From Pampus argenteus (lineage: Eukaryota > Chordata > Actinopteri > Scombriformes > Stromateidae), in assembly GCA_036937835.1 (NCBI GenBank), contig CM072864.1:23210501-23274500 (forward strand): a stretch of 64,000 nucleotides of DNA. Reading direction: 5' to 3'. The translations under genes were made by a program, and so were the position numbers. The notes under the pieces are model-generated. The model was not told where the DNA came from. It worked only from the letters and a program-made list of their open reading frames with translations, and searched no databases. The stretch's first letter is position 1. Each line of letters opens with the position of its first letter. Shown piece after piece: positions 11,100-24,433 of this stretch.

Positions 11100-14000
11100 C
11101 CTTGTTTAAGAAAAACTGTAGTTGTCAGTGTTGGCCTTCTCTTGCCCAGAGAAAGCTATTTTTTAACAAATGTTACAGTAAAAGCTGCAGGAAGCTCTCA
11201 GAAGTGAGTTTTTTGGTCCTAATCATTCAAAATCAGTTACTTGTTGATGGCAAACATGGTTTTGATTGAAAATATTGCTCCTTGTTTAAGACAAACTGTA
11301 GTTGTCAGTTTTGGCCTGAGAGAAAGCTATTTTTTACAAATGTTACAGTAAAAGCTGCAGGAAGCTCTCAGAAGTGAGTTTTTTGGTCCTAATCATTAGA
11401 AATCAGTTACTTGTTGATGGCAAACATGGTTTTGATTGAAGATATTGCTCCTTGTTTAAGAAAAACTGTAGTTGTCAGTTTTGGCCTGAGAGAAAGCTAT
11501 TTTTACAAATGTTACAGTAAAAGCTGCAGGAAGCTCTCAGAAGTGAGTTTTTTGGTCCTAATCATTAGAAATCAGTTACTTGTTGATGGTAAACATGGTT
11601 TTGATTGAAAATATTGCTCCTTGTTTAAGAAAAACTGTAGTTGTCAGTTTTGCCCTGAGAGAAAGCTATTTTTACAAATGTTACAGTAAAAGCTGCAGCA
11701 AGCTCTCAGAAGTGAGTTTTTTGGTCCTAATCATTAGAAATCAGTTACTTGTTGATGGCAAACATGGTTTTGATTGAAAATATTGCTCCTTGTTTAAGAA
11801 AAACTGTAGTTGTCAGTTTTGGCCTCAGAGAAAGCAATTTTTACAAATGTTACAGTAAAAGCTGCAGGAAGCTCTCAGAAGTGAGTTTTTTGGTCCTAAT
11901 CATTAGAAATCAGTTACTTGTTGATGGCAAACATGGTTTTGATTGAAAATATTGCTCCTTGTTTAAGAAAAACTGTAGTTGTCAGTTTTGGCCTGAGAGA
12001 AAGCTATTTTTACAAATGTTACAGTAAAAGCTGCAGGAAGCTCTCAGAAGTGAGTTTTTTGGTCCTAATCATTTAAAATCAGTTACTTGTTGATGGCAAA
12101 CATGGTTTTGATTGAAAATATTGCTCCTTGTTTAAGACAAACTGTAGTTGTCAGTTTTGGCCTGAGAGAAAGCTATTTTTTACAAATGTTACAGTAAAAG
12201 CTGCAGGAAGCTCTCAGAAGTGAGTTTTTTGGTCCTAATCATTAGAAATCAGTTACTTGTTGATGGCAAACATGGTTTTGATTGAAAATATTGCTCCTTG
12301 TTTAAGAAAAACTGTAGTTGTCAGTTTTGGCCTCAGAGAAAGCAATTTTTACAAATGTTACAGTAAAAGCTGCAGGAAGCTCTCAGAAGTGAGTTTTTTG
12401 GTCCTAATCATTAGAAATCAGTTACTTGTTGATGGCAAACATGGTTTTGATTGAAAATATTGCTCCTTGTTTAAGAAAAACTGTAGTTGTCAGTTTTGGC
12501 CTGAGAGAAAGCTATTTTTACAAATGTTACAGTAAAAGCTGCAGGAAACTCTCAGAAGTGAGTTTTTTGGTCCTAATCATTAGAAATCAGTTACTTGTTG
12601 ATGGCAAACATGGTTTTGATTGAAAATATTGCTCCTTGTTTAAGAAAAACTGTAGTTGTCAGTGTTGGCCTTCTCTTGCCCAGAGAAAGCTATTTTTTAA
12701 CAAATGTTACAGTAAAAGCTGCAGGAAGCTCTCAGAAGTGAGTTTTTTGGTCCTAATCATTCAAAATCAGTTACTTGTTGATGGCAAACATGGTTTTGAT
12801 TGAAAATATTGCTCCTTGTTTAAGACAAACTGTAGTTGTCAGTTTTGGCCTGAGAGAAAGCTATTTTTTACAAATGTTACAGTAAAAGCTGCAGGAAGCT
12901 CTCAGAAGTGAGTTTTTTGGTCCTAATCATTCAAAATCAGTTACTTGTTGATGGCAAACATGGTTTTAATTGAAAATATTGCTCCTTGTTTAAGAAAAAC
13001 TGTAGTTGTCAGTTTTGGCCTCAGAGAAAGCAATTTTTACAAATGTTACAGTAAAAGCTGCAGGAAGCTCTCAGAAGTGAGTTTTTTGGTCCTAATCATT
13101 AGAAATTAGTTATTTGTTGATGGTAAACATGGTTTTGATTGAAAATATTGCTCCTTGTTTAAGAAAAACTGTAGTTGTCAGTTTTGGCCTTCTCTCGCCC
13201 AGACAAAGCTATTTTTACAAATGTTACAGTAAAAGCTGCAGGAAGCTCTCAGAAGTGAGTTTTTTGGTCCTAATCATTAGAAATCAGTTACTTGTTGATG
13301 GCAAACATGGTTTTGATTGAAAATATTGCTCCTTGTTTAAGAAAAACTGTAGTTGTCAGTTTTGGCCTGAGAGAAAGCTATTTTTACAAATGTTACAGTA
13401 AAAGCTGCAGGAAGGTCTCAGAAGTGAGTTTTTTGGTCCTAATCATCAGAAATCAGTTACTTGTTGATGGCAAACATGGTTTTGATTGAAAATATTGCTC
13501 CTTGTTTAAGAAAAACTGTAGTTGTCAGTTTTGGCCTGAGAGAAAGCTATTTTTACAAATGTTACAGTAAAAGCTGCAGGAAGCTCTCAGAAGTGAGTTT
13601 TTTGGTCCTAATCATTAGAAATCAGTTACTTGTTGATGGCAAACATAGTTTTGATTGAAAACATTGCTCCTTGTTTAAGAAAAACTGTAGTTGTCAGTTT
13701 TGGCCTGAGAGAAAGCTATTTTTACAAATGTTACAGTAAAAGCTGCAGGAAGCTCTCAGAAGTGAGTTTTTTGGTCCTAATCATTAGAAATCAGTTACTT
13801 GTTGATGGCAAACATGGTTTTGATTGAAAATATTGCTCCTTGTTTAAGAAAAACTGTAGTTGTCAGTGTTGGCCTTCTCTTGCCCAGAGAAAGCTATTTT
13901 TTAACAAATGTTACAGTAAAAGCTGCAGGAAGCTCTCAGAAGTGAGTTTTTTGGTCCTAATCATTCAAAATCAGTTACTTGTTGATGGCAAACATGGTTT

Positions 14001-15520
14001 TGATTGAAAATATTGCTCCTTGTTTAAGACAAACTGTAGTTGTCAGTTTTGGCCTGAGAGAAAGCTATTTTTTACAAATGTTACAGTAAAAGCTGCAGGA
14101 AGCTCTCAGAAGTGAGTTTTTTGGTCCTAATCATTAGAAATCAGTTACTTGTTGATGGCAAACATGGTTTTGATTGAAGATATTGCTCCTTGTTTAAGAA
14201 AAACTGTAGTTGTCAGTTTTGGCCTGAGAGAAAGCTATTTTTACAAATGTTACAGTAAAAGCTGCAGGAAGCTCTCAGAAGTGAGTTTTTTGGTCCTAAT
14301 CATTAGAAATCAGTTACTTGTTGATGGTAAACATGGTTTTGATTGAAAATATTGCTCCTTGTTTAAGAAAAACTGTAGTTGTCAGTTTTGCCCTGAGAGA
14401 AAGCTATTTTTACAAATGTTACAGTAAAAGCTGCAGCAAGCTCTCAGAAGTGAGTTTTTTGGTCCTAATCATTAGAAATCAGTTACTTGTTGATGGCAAA
14501 CATGGTTTTGATTGAAAATATTGCTCCTTGTTTAAGAAAAACTGTAGTTGTCAGTTTTGGCCTCAGAGAAAGCAATTTTTACAAATGTTACAGTAAAAGC
14601 TGCAGGAAGCTCTCAGAAGTGAGTTTTTTGGTCCTAATCATTAGAAATCAGTTACTTGTTGATGGCAAACATGGTTTTGATTGAAAATATTGCTCCTTGT
14701 TTAAGAAAAACTGTAGTTGTCAGTTTTGGCCTGAGAGAAAGCTATTTTTACAAATGTTACAGTAAAAGCTGCAGGAAGCTCTCAGAAGTGAGTTTTTTGG
14801 TCCTAATCATTCAAAATCAGTTACTTGTTGATGGCAAACATGGTTTTGATTGAAAATATTGCTCCTTGTTTAAGACAAACTGTAGTTGTCAGTTTTGGCC
14901 TGAGAGAAAGCTATTTTTTACAAATGTTACAGTAAAAGCTGCAGGAAGCTCTCAGAAGTGAGTTTTTTGGTCCTAATCATTAGAAATCAGTTACTTGTTG
15001 ATGGCAAACACGGTTTTGATTGAAAATATTGCTCCTTGTTTAAGAAAAACTGTAGTTGTCAGTTTTGGCCTCAGAGAAAGCAATTTTTACAAATGTTACA
15101 GTAAAAGCTGCAGGAAGCTCTCAGAAGTGAGTTTTTTGGTCCTAATCATTAGAAATCAGTTACTTGTTGATGGCAAACATGGTTTTGATTGAAAATATTG
15201 CTCCTTGTTTAAGAAAAACTGTAGTTGTCAGTTTTGGCCTGAGAGAAAGCTATTTTTACAAATGTTACAGTAAAAGCTGCAGGAAGCTCTCAGAAGTGAG
15301 TTTTTTGGTCCTAATCATTAGAAATCAGTTACTTGTTGATGGCAAACATGGTTTTGATTGAAAATATTGCTCCTTGTTTAAGAAAAACTGTAGTTGTCAG
15401 TGTTGGCCTTCTCTTGCCCAGAGAAACCTATTTTTTAACAAATGTTACAGTAAAAGCTGCAGGAAGCTCTCAGAAGTGAGTTTTTTGGTCCTAATCATTC
15501 AAAATCAGTTACTTGTTGAT
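11100..15520 (+). repeat. Block duplication with 2738-bp offset
   Basis: Monomers of about 11,100-12,780 recur in the same order at about 13,838-15,520. Matching marks are GAAGATATTGC at 11438 and 14176, the TTTGCCCTGAG + GCAGCAAGC monomer at 11580 and 14318, the CAGAGAAAGCAATTT monomer at 11749 and 14487, and the TTCTCTTGCCCAGAG copies near 12671 and 15408. The GAAGATATTGC monomer appears a third time at 15710, 1534 bp further on, showing overlapping amplification steps. Confidence 0.85.
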
Positions 15521-15852
15521 GGCAAACATGGTTTTGATTGAAAATATTGCTCCTTGTTTAAGACAAACTGTAGTTGTCAGTTTTGGCCTGAGAGAAAGCT
15601 ATTTTTTACAAATGTTACAGTAAAAGCTGCAGGAAGCTCTCAGAAGTGAGTTTTTTGGTCCTAATCATTAGAAATCAGTTACTTGTTGATGGCAAACATG
15701 GTTTTGATTGAAGATATTGCTCCTTGTTTAAGAAAAACTGTAGTTGTCAGTTTTGGCCTGAGAGAAAGCTATTTTTTACAAATGTTACAGTAAAAGCTGC
15801 AGGAAGCTCTCAGAAGTGAGTTTTTTGGTCCTAATCATTAGAAATCAGTTAC

Positions 15853-18800
15853 TTGTTGATGGTAAACATGGTTTTGATTGAAAATATTGCTCCTTGTTTA
15901 AGAAAAACTGTAGTTGTCAGTTTTGCCCTGAGAGAAAGCTATTTTTACAAATGTTACAGTAAAAGCTGCAGCAAGCTCTCAGAAGTGAGTTTTTTGGTCC
16001 TAATCATTAGAAATCAGTTACTTGTTGATGGCAAACATGGTTTTGATTGAAAATATTGCTCCTTGTTTAAGAAAAACTGTAGTTGTCAGTTTTGGCCTCA
16101 GAGAAAGCAATTTTTACAAATGTTACAGTAAAAGCTGCAGGAAGCTCTCAGAAGTGAGTTTTTTGGTCCTAATCATTAGAAATCAGTTACTTGTTGATGG
16201 CAAACATGGTTTTGATTGAAAATATTGCTCCTTGTTTAAGAAAAACTGTAGTTGTCAGTTTTGGCCTGAGAGAAAGCTATTTTTACAAATGTTACAGTAA
16301 AAGCTGCAGGAAGGTCTCAGAAGTGAGTTTTTTGGTCCTAATCATCAGAAATCAGTTACTTGTTGATGGCAAACATGGTTTTGATTGAAAATATTGCTCC
16401 TTGTTTAAGAAAAACTGTAGTTGTCAGTTTTGGCCTGAGAGAAAGCTATTTTTACAAATGTTACAGTAAAAGCTGCAGGAAGCTCTCAGAAGTGAGTTTT
16501 TTGGTCCTAATCATTAGAAATCAGTTACTTGTTGATGGCAAACATAGTTTTGATTGAAAACATTGCTCCTTGTTTAAGAAAAACTGTAGTTGTCAGTTTT
16601 GGCCTGAGAGAAAGCTATTTTTACAAATGTTACAGTAAAAGCTGCAGGAAGCTCTCAGAAGTGAGTTTTTTGGTCCTAATCATTAGAAATCAGTTACTTG
16701 TTGATGGCAAACATGGTTTTGATTGAAAATATTGCTCCTTCTTTAAGAAAAACTGTAGCTGTCAGTTTTGGCCTGAGAGAAAGCTATTTTTACAAATGTT
16801 ACAGTAAAAGCTGCAGGAAGCTCTCAGAAGTGAGTTTTTTGGTCCTAATCATTAGAAATGAGTTACTTGTTGATGGCAAACATGGTTTTGATTGAAAATA
16901 TTGCTCCTTGTTTAAGAAAAACTGTAGTTGTCAGTTTTGGCCTGAGAGAAAGCTATTTTTACTAATGTTACAGTAAAAGCTGCAGGAAGCTCTCAGAAGT
17001 GAGTTTTTTGGTCCTAATCATTAGAAATGAGTTACTTGTTGATGGCAAACATGGTTTTGATTGAAAATATTGCTCCTTGTTTAAGAAAAACTGTAGTTGT
17101 CAGTTTTGGCCTGAGAGAAAGCTATTTTTACAAATGTTACAGTAAAAGCTGCAGGAAGCTCTCAGAAGTGAGTTTTTTGGTCCTAATCATTAGAAATCAG
17201 TTACTTGTTGATGGTAAACATGGTTTTGAATGAAAATATTGCTCCTTGTTTAAGAAAAACTGTAGTTGTCAGTTTTGGCCTGAGAGAAAGCTATTTTTAC
17301 TAATGTTACAGTAAAAGCTGCAGGAAGCTCTCAGAAGTGAGTTTTTTGGTCCTAATCATTAGAAATCAGTTACTTGTTGATGGCAAACATGGTTTTGATT
17401 GAAAATATTGCTCCTTGTTTAAGAAAAACTGTAGTTGTCAGTTTTGGCCTCAGAGAAAGCTATTTTTACAAATGTTACAGTAAAAGCTGCAGGAAGCTCT
17501 CAGAAGTGAGTTTTTTGGTCCTAATCATTAGAAATCAGTTACTTGTTGATGGCAAACATGGTTTTGATTGAAAATATTGCTCCTTGTTTAAGAAAAACTG
17601 TAGTTGTCAGTTTTGGCCTGAGAGAAAGCTATTTTTTAACAAATGTTACAGTAAAAGCTGCAGGAAGCTCTCAGAAGTGAGTTTTTTGGTCCTAATCATT
17701 CAAAATCAGTTACTTGTTGATGGCAAACATGGTTTTGATTGAAAATATTGCTCCTTGTTTAAGACAAACTGTAGTTGTCAGTTTTGGCCTGAGAGAAAGC
17801 TATTTTTTACAAATGTTACAGTAAAAGCTGCAGGAAGCTCTCAGAAGTGAGTTTTTTGGTCCTAATCATTAGAAATCAGTTACTTGTTGATGGCAAACAT
17901 GGTTTTGATTGAAAATATTGCTCCTTGTTTAAGAAAAACTGTAGTTGTCAGTTTTGGCCTGAGAGAAAGCTATTTTTACAAATGTTACAGTAAAAGCTGC
18001 AGGAAGCTCTCAGAAGTGAGTTTTTTGGTCCTAATCATTAGAAATCAGTTACTTGTTGATGGTAAACATGGTTTTGAATGAAAATATTGCTCCTTGTTTA
18101 AGAAAAACTGTAGTTGTCAGTTTTGCCCTGAGAGAAAGCTATTTTTACAAATGTTACAGTAAAAGCTGCAGCAAGCTCTCAGAAGTGAGTTTTTTGGTCC
18201 TAATCATTAGAAATCAGTTACTTGTTGATGGCAAACATGGTTTTGATTGAAAATATTGCTCCTTGTTTAAGAAAAACTGTAGTTGTCAGTTTTGGCCTCA
18301 GAGAAAGCAATTTTTACAAATGTTACAGTAAAAGCTGCAGGAAGCTCTCAGAAGTGAGTTTTTTGGTCCTAATCATTAGAAATCAGTTACTTGTTGATGG
18401 CAAACATGGTTTTGATTGAAAATATTGCTCCTTGTTTAAGAAAAACTGTAGTTGTCAGTTTTGGCCTGAGAGAAAGCTATTTTTACAAATGTTACAGTAA
18501 AAGCTGCAGGAAGGTCTCAGAAGTGAGTTTTTTGGTCCTAATCATCAGAAATCAGTTACTTGTTGATGGCAAACATGGTTTTGATTGAAAATATTGCTCC
18601 TTGTTTAAGAAAAACTGTAGTTGTCAGTTTTGGCCTGAGAGAAAGCTATTTTTACAAATGTTACAGTAAAAGCTGCAGGAAGCTCTCAGAAGTGAGTTTT
18701 TTGGTCCTAATCATTAGAAATCAGTTACTTGTTGATGGCAAACATAGTTTTGATTGAAAACATTGCTCCTTGTTTAAGAAAAACTGTAGTTGTCAGTTTT

Positions 18801-19940
18801 GGCCTGAGAGAAAGCTATTTTTACAAATGTTACAGTAAAAGCTGCAGGAAGCTCTCAGAAGTGAGTTTTTTGGTCCTAATCATTAGAAATCAGTTACTTG
18901 TTGATGGCAAACATGGTTTTGATTGAAAATATTGCTCCTTCTTTAAGAAAAACTGTAGCTGTCAGTTTTGGCCTGAGAGAAAGCTATTTTTACAAATGTT
19001 ACAGTAAAAGCTGCAGGAAGCTCTCAGAAGTGAGTTTTTTGGTCCTAATCATTAGAAATCAGTTACTTGTTGATGGTAAACATGGTTTTGATTGAAAATA
19101 TTGCTCCTTGTTTAAGAAAAATTGTAGTTGTCAGTTTTGGCCTGAGAGAAAGCTATTTTTACTAATGTTACAGTAAAAGCTGCAGGAAGCTCTCAGAAGT
19201 GAGTTTTTTGGTCCTAATCATTAGAAATGAGTTACTTGTTGATGGCAAACATGGTTTTGATTGAAAATATTGCTCCTTGTTTAAGAAAAACTGTAGTTGT
19301 CAGTTTTGGCCTGAGAGAAAGCTATTTTTACTAATGTTACAGTAAAAGCTGCAGGAAGCTCTCAGAAGTGAGTTTTTTGGTCCTAATCATTAGAAATGAG
19401 TTACTTGTTGATGGCAAACATGGTTTTGATTGAAAATATTGCTCCTTGTTTAAGAAAAACTGTAGTTGTCAGTTTTGGCCTGAGAGAAAGCTATTTTTAC
19501 AAATGTTACAGTAAAAGCTGCAGGAAGCTCTCAGAAGTGAGTTTTTTGGTCCTAATCATTAGAAATCAGTTACTTGTTGATGGTAAACATGGTTTTGAAT
19601 GAAAATATTGCTCCTTGTTTAAGAAAAACTGTAGTTGTCAGTTTTGGCCTGAGAGAAAGCTATTTTTACTAATGTTACAGTAAAAGCTGCAGGAAGCTCT
19701 CAGAAGTGAGTTTTTTGGTCCTAATCATTAGAAATCAGTTACTTGTTGATGGCAAACATGGTTTTGATTGAAAATATTGCTCCTTGTTTAAGAAAAACTG
19801 TAGTTGTCAGTTTTGGCCTCAGAGAAAGCTATTTTTACAAATGTTACAGTAAAAGCTGCAGGAAGCTCTCAGAAGTGAGTTTTTTGGTCCTAATCATTAG
19901 AAATCAGTTACTTGTTGATGGCAAACATGGTTTTGATTGA
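15853..19940 (+). repeat. 13-monomer block duplication, 2200-bp offset
   Basis: Six successive distinctive monomers starting at 15853, 16022, 16191, 16360, 16529 and 16698 recur at 18053, 18222, 18391, 18560, 18729 and 18898, each exactly 2200 bp later. Marks include TTTGCCCTGAG, GGAAGGTCTC with ATCATCAGAAATC, AAACATAGTTTTG with AAAACATTGC, and CCTTCTTTAAG with GTAGCTGTC. From 17027 onward the offset is 2369 bp (17027/19396, 17374/19743), so one extra 169-bp monomer was gained in the second copy. Homology fades after about 17571/19940. Confidence 0.9.
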
Positions 19941-22900
19941 AAATATTGCTCCTTGTTTAAGAAAAACTGTAGTTGTCAGTTTTGGCCTGAGAGAAAGCTA
20001 TTTTTACAAATGTTACAGTAAAAGCTGCAGGAAGCTCTCAGAAGTGAGTTTTTTGGTCCTAATCATTAGAAATCAGTTACTTGTTGATGGCAAACATAGT
20101 TTTGATTGAAAACATTGCTCCTTGTTTAAGAAAAACTGTAGTTGTCAGTTTTGGCCTGAGAGAAAGCTATTTTTACAAATGTTACAGTAAAAGCTGCAGG
20201 AAGCTCTCAGAAGTGAGTTTTTTGGTCCTAATCATTAGAAATCAGTTACTTGTTGATGGCAAACATGGTTTTGATTGAAAATATTGCTCCTTCTTTAAGA
20301 AAAACTGTAGTTGTCAGTTTTGGCCTGAGAGAAAGCTATTTTTACAAATGTTACAGTAAAAGCTGCAGGAAGCTCTCAGAAGTGAGTTTTTTGGTCCTAA
20401 TCATTAGAAATCAGTTACTTGTTGATGGTAAACATGGTTTTGAATGAAAATATTGCTCCTTGTTTAAGAAAAACTGTAGTTGTCAGTTTTGGCCTTCTCT
20501 CGCCCAGAGAAAGCTATTTTTACAAATGTTACAGTAAAAGCTGCAGGAAGCTCTCAGAAGTGAGTTTTTTGGTCCTAATCATTAGAAATCAGTTACTTGT
20601 TGATGGCAAACATGGTTTTGATTGAAAATATTGCTCCTTGTTTAAGAAAAACTGTAGTTGTCAGTTTTGGCCTCAGAGAAAGCAATTTTTACAAATGTTA
20701 CAGTAAAAGCTGCAGGAAGCTCTCAGAAGTGAGTTTTTTGGTCCTAATCATTAGAAATCAGTTACTTGTTGATGGCAAACATGGTTTTGATTGAAAATAT
20801 TGCTCCTTGTTTAAGAAAAACTGTAGTTGTCAGTGTTGGCCTTCTCTTGCCCAGAGAAAGCTATTTTTTAACAAATGTCACAGTAAAAGCTGCAGGAAGC
20901 TCTCAGAAGTGAGTTTTTTGGTCCTAATCATTCAAAATCAGTTACTTGTTGATGGCAAACATGGTTTTGATTGAAAATATTGCTCCTTGTTTAAGAAAAA
21001 CTGTAGTTGTCAGTTTTGGCCTTCTCTCGCCCAGACAAAGCTATTTTTACAAATGTTACAGTAAAAGCTGCAGGAAGCTCTCAGAAGTGAGTTTTTTGGT
21101 CCTAATCATTAGAAATCAGTTACTTGTTGATGGCAAACATGGTTTTGATTGAAAATATTGCTCCTTGTTTAAGAAACACTGTAGTTGTCAGTTTTGGCCT
21201 GAGAGAAAGCTATTTTTACAAATGTTACAGTAAAAGCTGCAGGAAGCTCTCAGAAGTGAGTTTTTTGGTCCTAATCATTAGAAATCAGTTACTTGTTGAT
21301 GGCAAACATGGTTTTGATTAAAAATATTGCTCCTTGTTTGAGAAAAACTGTAGTGGTCAGTTTTGGCCTGAGAGAAAGCTATTTTTACAAATGTTACAGT
21401 AAGAGCTGCAGGAAGCTCTCAGAAGTGAGTGTTTTGGTCCTAATCATTAGAAATCAGTTACTTGTTGATGGTAAACATGGTTTTGATTGAAAATATTGCT
21501 CCTTGTTTAAGAAAAACTGTAGTTGTCAGTTTTGGCCTGAGAGAAAGCTATTTTTACAAATGTTACAGTAAAAGCTGCAGGAAGCTCTCAGAAGTGAGTT
21601 TTTTGGTCCTAATCATTAGAAATCAGTTACTTGTTGATGGCAAACATGGTTTTGATTGAAAATATTGCTCCTTGTTTAAGAAAAACTGTAGTTGTCAGTT
21701 TTGGCCTCAGAGAAAGCAATTTTTACAAATGTTACAGTAAAAGCTGCAGGAAGCTCTCAGAAGTGAGTTTTTTGGTCCTAATCATTAGAAATCAGTTACT
21801 TGTTGATGGTAAACATGGTTTTGAATGAAAATATTGCTCCTTGTTTAAGAAAAACTGTAGTTGTCAGTTTTGGCCTTCTCTCGCCCAGAGAAAACTATTT
21901 TTACAAATGTTACAGTAAAAGCTGCAGGAAACTCTCAGAAGTGAGTTTTTTGGTCCTAATCATTAGAAATCAGTTACTTGTTGATGGCAAACATGGTTTT
22001 GATTGAAAATATTGCTCCTTGTTTAAAAAAAACTGTAGTTGTCAGTGTTGGCCTTCTCTTGCCCAGAGAAAGCTATTTTTTAACAAATGTTACAGTAAAA
22101 GCTGCAGGAAGCTCTCAGAAGTGAGTTTTTTGGTCCTAATCATTCAAAATCAGTTACTTGTTGATGGCAAACATGGTTTTGATTGAAAATATTGCTCCTT
22201 GTTTAAGAAAAACTGTAGTTGTCAGTTTTGGCCTCAGAGAAAGCTATTTTTACAAATGTTACAGTAAAAGCTGCAGGAAGCTCTCAGAAGTGAGTTTTTT
22301 GGTCCTAATCATTAGAAATTAGTTACTTGTTGATGGTAAACATGGTTTTGATTGAAAATATTGCTCCTTGTTTAAGAAAAACTGTAGTTGTCAGTTTTGG
22401 CCTGAGAGAAAGCTATTTTTACTAATGTTACAGTAAAAGCTGCAGGAAGCTCTCAGAAGTGAGTTTTTTGGTCCTAATCATTAGAAATGAGTTACTTGTT
22501 GATGGCAAACATGGTTTTGATTGAAAATATTGCTCCTTGTTTAAGAAAAACTGTAGTTGTCAGTTTTGGCCTGAGAGAAAGCTATTTTTTACAAATGTTA
22601 CAGTAAAAGCTGCAGGAAGCTCTCAGAAGTGAGTTTTTTGGTCCTAATCATTAGAAATCAGTTACTTGTTGATGGTAAACATGGTTTTGAATGAAAATAT
22701 TGCTCCTTGTTTAAGAAAAACTGTAGTTGTCAGTTTTGGCCTGAGAGAAAGCTATTTTTACTAATGTTACAGTAAAAGCTGCAGGAAGCTCTCAGAAGTG
22801 AGTTTTTTGGTCCTAATCATTAGAAATGAGTTACTTGTTGATGGCAAACATGGTTTTGATTGAAAATATTGCTCCTTGTTTAAGAAAAACTGTAGTTGTC

Positions 22901-23599
22901 AGTTTTGGCCTTCTCTCGCCCAGAGAAAGCTATTTTTACAAATGTTACAGTAAAAGCTGCAGGAAGCTCTCAGAAGTGAGTTTTTTGGTCCTAATCATTA
23001 GAAATCAGTTACTTGTTGATGGCAAACATGGTTTTGATTGAAAATATTGCTCCTTGTTTAAGAAAAACTGTAGTTGTCAGTGTTGGCCTTCTCTTGCCCA
23101 GAGAAAGCTATTTTTTAACAAATGTTACAGTAAAAGCTGCAGGAAGCTCTCAGAAGTGAGTTTTTTGGTCCTAATCATTCAAAATCAGTTACTTGTTGAT
23201 GGCAAACATGGTTTTGATTGAAAATATTGCCCCTTGTTTAAGAAAAACTGTAGTTGTCAGTTTTGGCCTTCTCTCGCCCAGACAAAGCTATTTTTTACAA
23301 ATGTTACAGTAAAAGCTGCAGGAAGCTCTCAGAAGTGAGTTTTTTGGTCCTAATCATTAGAAATCAGTTACTTGTTGATGGCAAACATGGTTTTGATTGA
23401 AAATATTGCTCCTTGTTTAAGAAAAACTGTAGTTGTCAGTTTTGGCCTGAGAGAAAACTATTTTTTACAAATGTTACAGTAAAAGCTGCAGGAAGCTCTC
23501 AGAAGTGAGTTTTTTGGTCCTAATCATTAGAAATCAGTTACTTGTTGATGGTAAACATGGTTTTGATTGAAAATATTGCTCCTTGTTTAAGAAAAACTG

Positions 23600-23700
23600 T
23601 AGTTGTCAGTTTTGGCCTGAGAGACTTGAGAGCTTCCTGCAGCTTTTACTGTAACATTTGTAAAAATAGCTTTGTCTCAGGCCAAAACTGACAACTACAG
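23600..23700. other. Head-to-head fold-back junction, centre of the large palindrome
   Basis: Forward satellite runs to GGCCTGAGAGA (ending 23624) and reverse satellite starts at CTTGAGAGCTTCC (23625). Nothing foreign lies between. The reverse side lacks two bases of the usual CTTCTGAGAGC. GGCCTGAGA at 23614-23622 pairs with TCTCAGGCC at 23675-23683, leaving a 52-nt loop, and the arms then extend outward as satellite on both sides. Both sides meet at TGAGAG, a hexamer present once on each strand of a monomer. Confidence 0.93.
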
Positions 23701-24433
23701 TTTTTCTTAAACAAGGAGCAATATTTTCAATCAAAACCATGTTTACCATCAACAAGTAACTAATTTCTAATGATTAGGACCAAAAAACTCACTTCTGAGA
23801 GCTTCCTGCAGCTTTTACTGTAACATTTGTAAAAATTGCTTTCTCTGAGGCCAAAACTGACAACTACAGTTTTTCTTAAACAAGGAGCTATATTTTCAAT
23901 CAAAACCATGTTTGCCATCAACAAGTAACTGATTTTGAATGATTAGGACCAAAAAACTCACTTCTGAGAGCTTCCTGCAGCTTTTACTGTAACATTTGTT
24001 AAAAAATAGCTTTCTCTGGGCAAGAGAAGGCCAACACTGACAACTACAGTTTTTCTTAAACAAGGAGCAATATTTTCAATCAAAACCATGTTTGCCATCA
24101 ACAAGTAACTGATTTCTAATGATTAGGACCAAAAAACTCACTTCTGAGAGCTTCCTGCAGCTTTTACTGTAACATTTGTTAAAAAATAGCTTTCTTTGGG
24201 CAAGAGAAGGCCAACACTGACAACTACAGTTTTTCTTAAACAAGGAGCAATATTTTCAATCAAAACCATGTTTGCCATCAACAAGTAACTGATTTCTAAT
24301 GATTAGGACCAAAAAACTCACTTCTGAGAGCTTCCTGCAGCTTTTACTGTAACATTTGTAAAAATAGCTTTGTCTGGGCGAGAGAAGGCCAAAACTGACA
24401 ACTACAGTTTTTCTTAAACAAGGAGCAATATTT

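Larger units (their letters stand above)
6198..23624 (+). repeat. Block B: forward-oriented satellite
   Basis: Left arm of the inner palindrome, about 17.4 kb. It opens with a long-monomer zone marked by AATATGGCTCC and AACTATAGTTG variants and perfect palindromes from 6246 to about 9451. It then becomes mainly short monomers, with scattered long copies carrying damaged palindromes (for example near 11135, 12671, 13190, 13873, 15408, 20492, 21022, 22909 and 23270). It ends at the fold-back junction at 23624. Confidence 0.93.
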
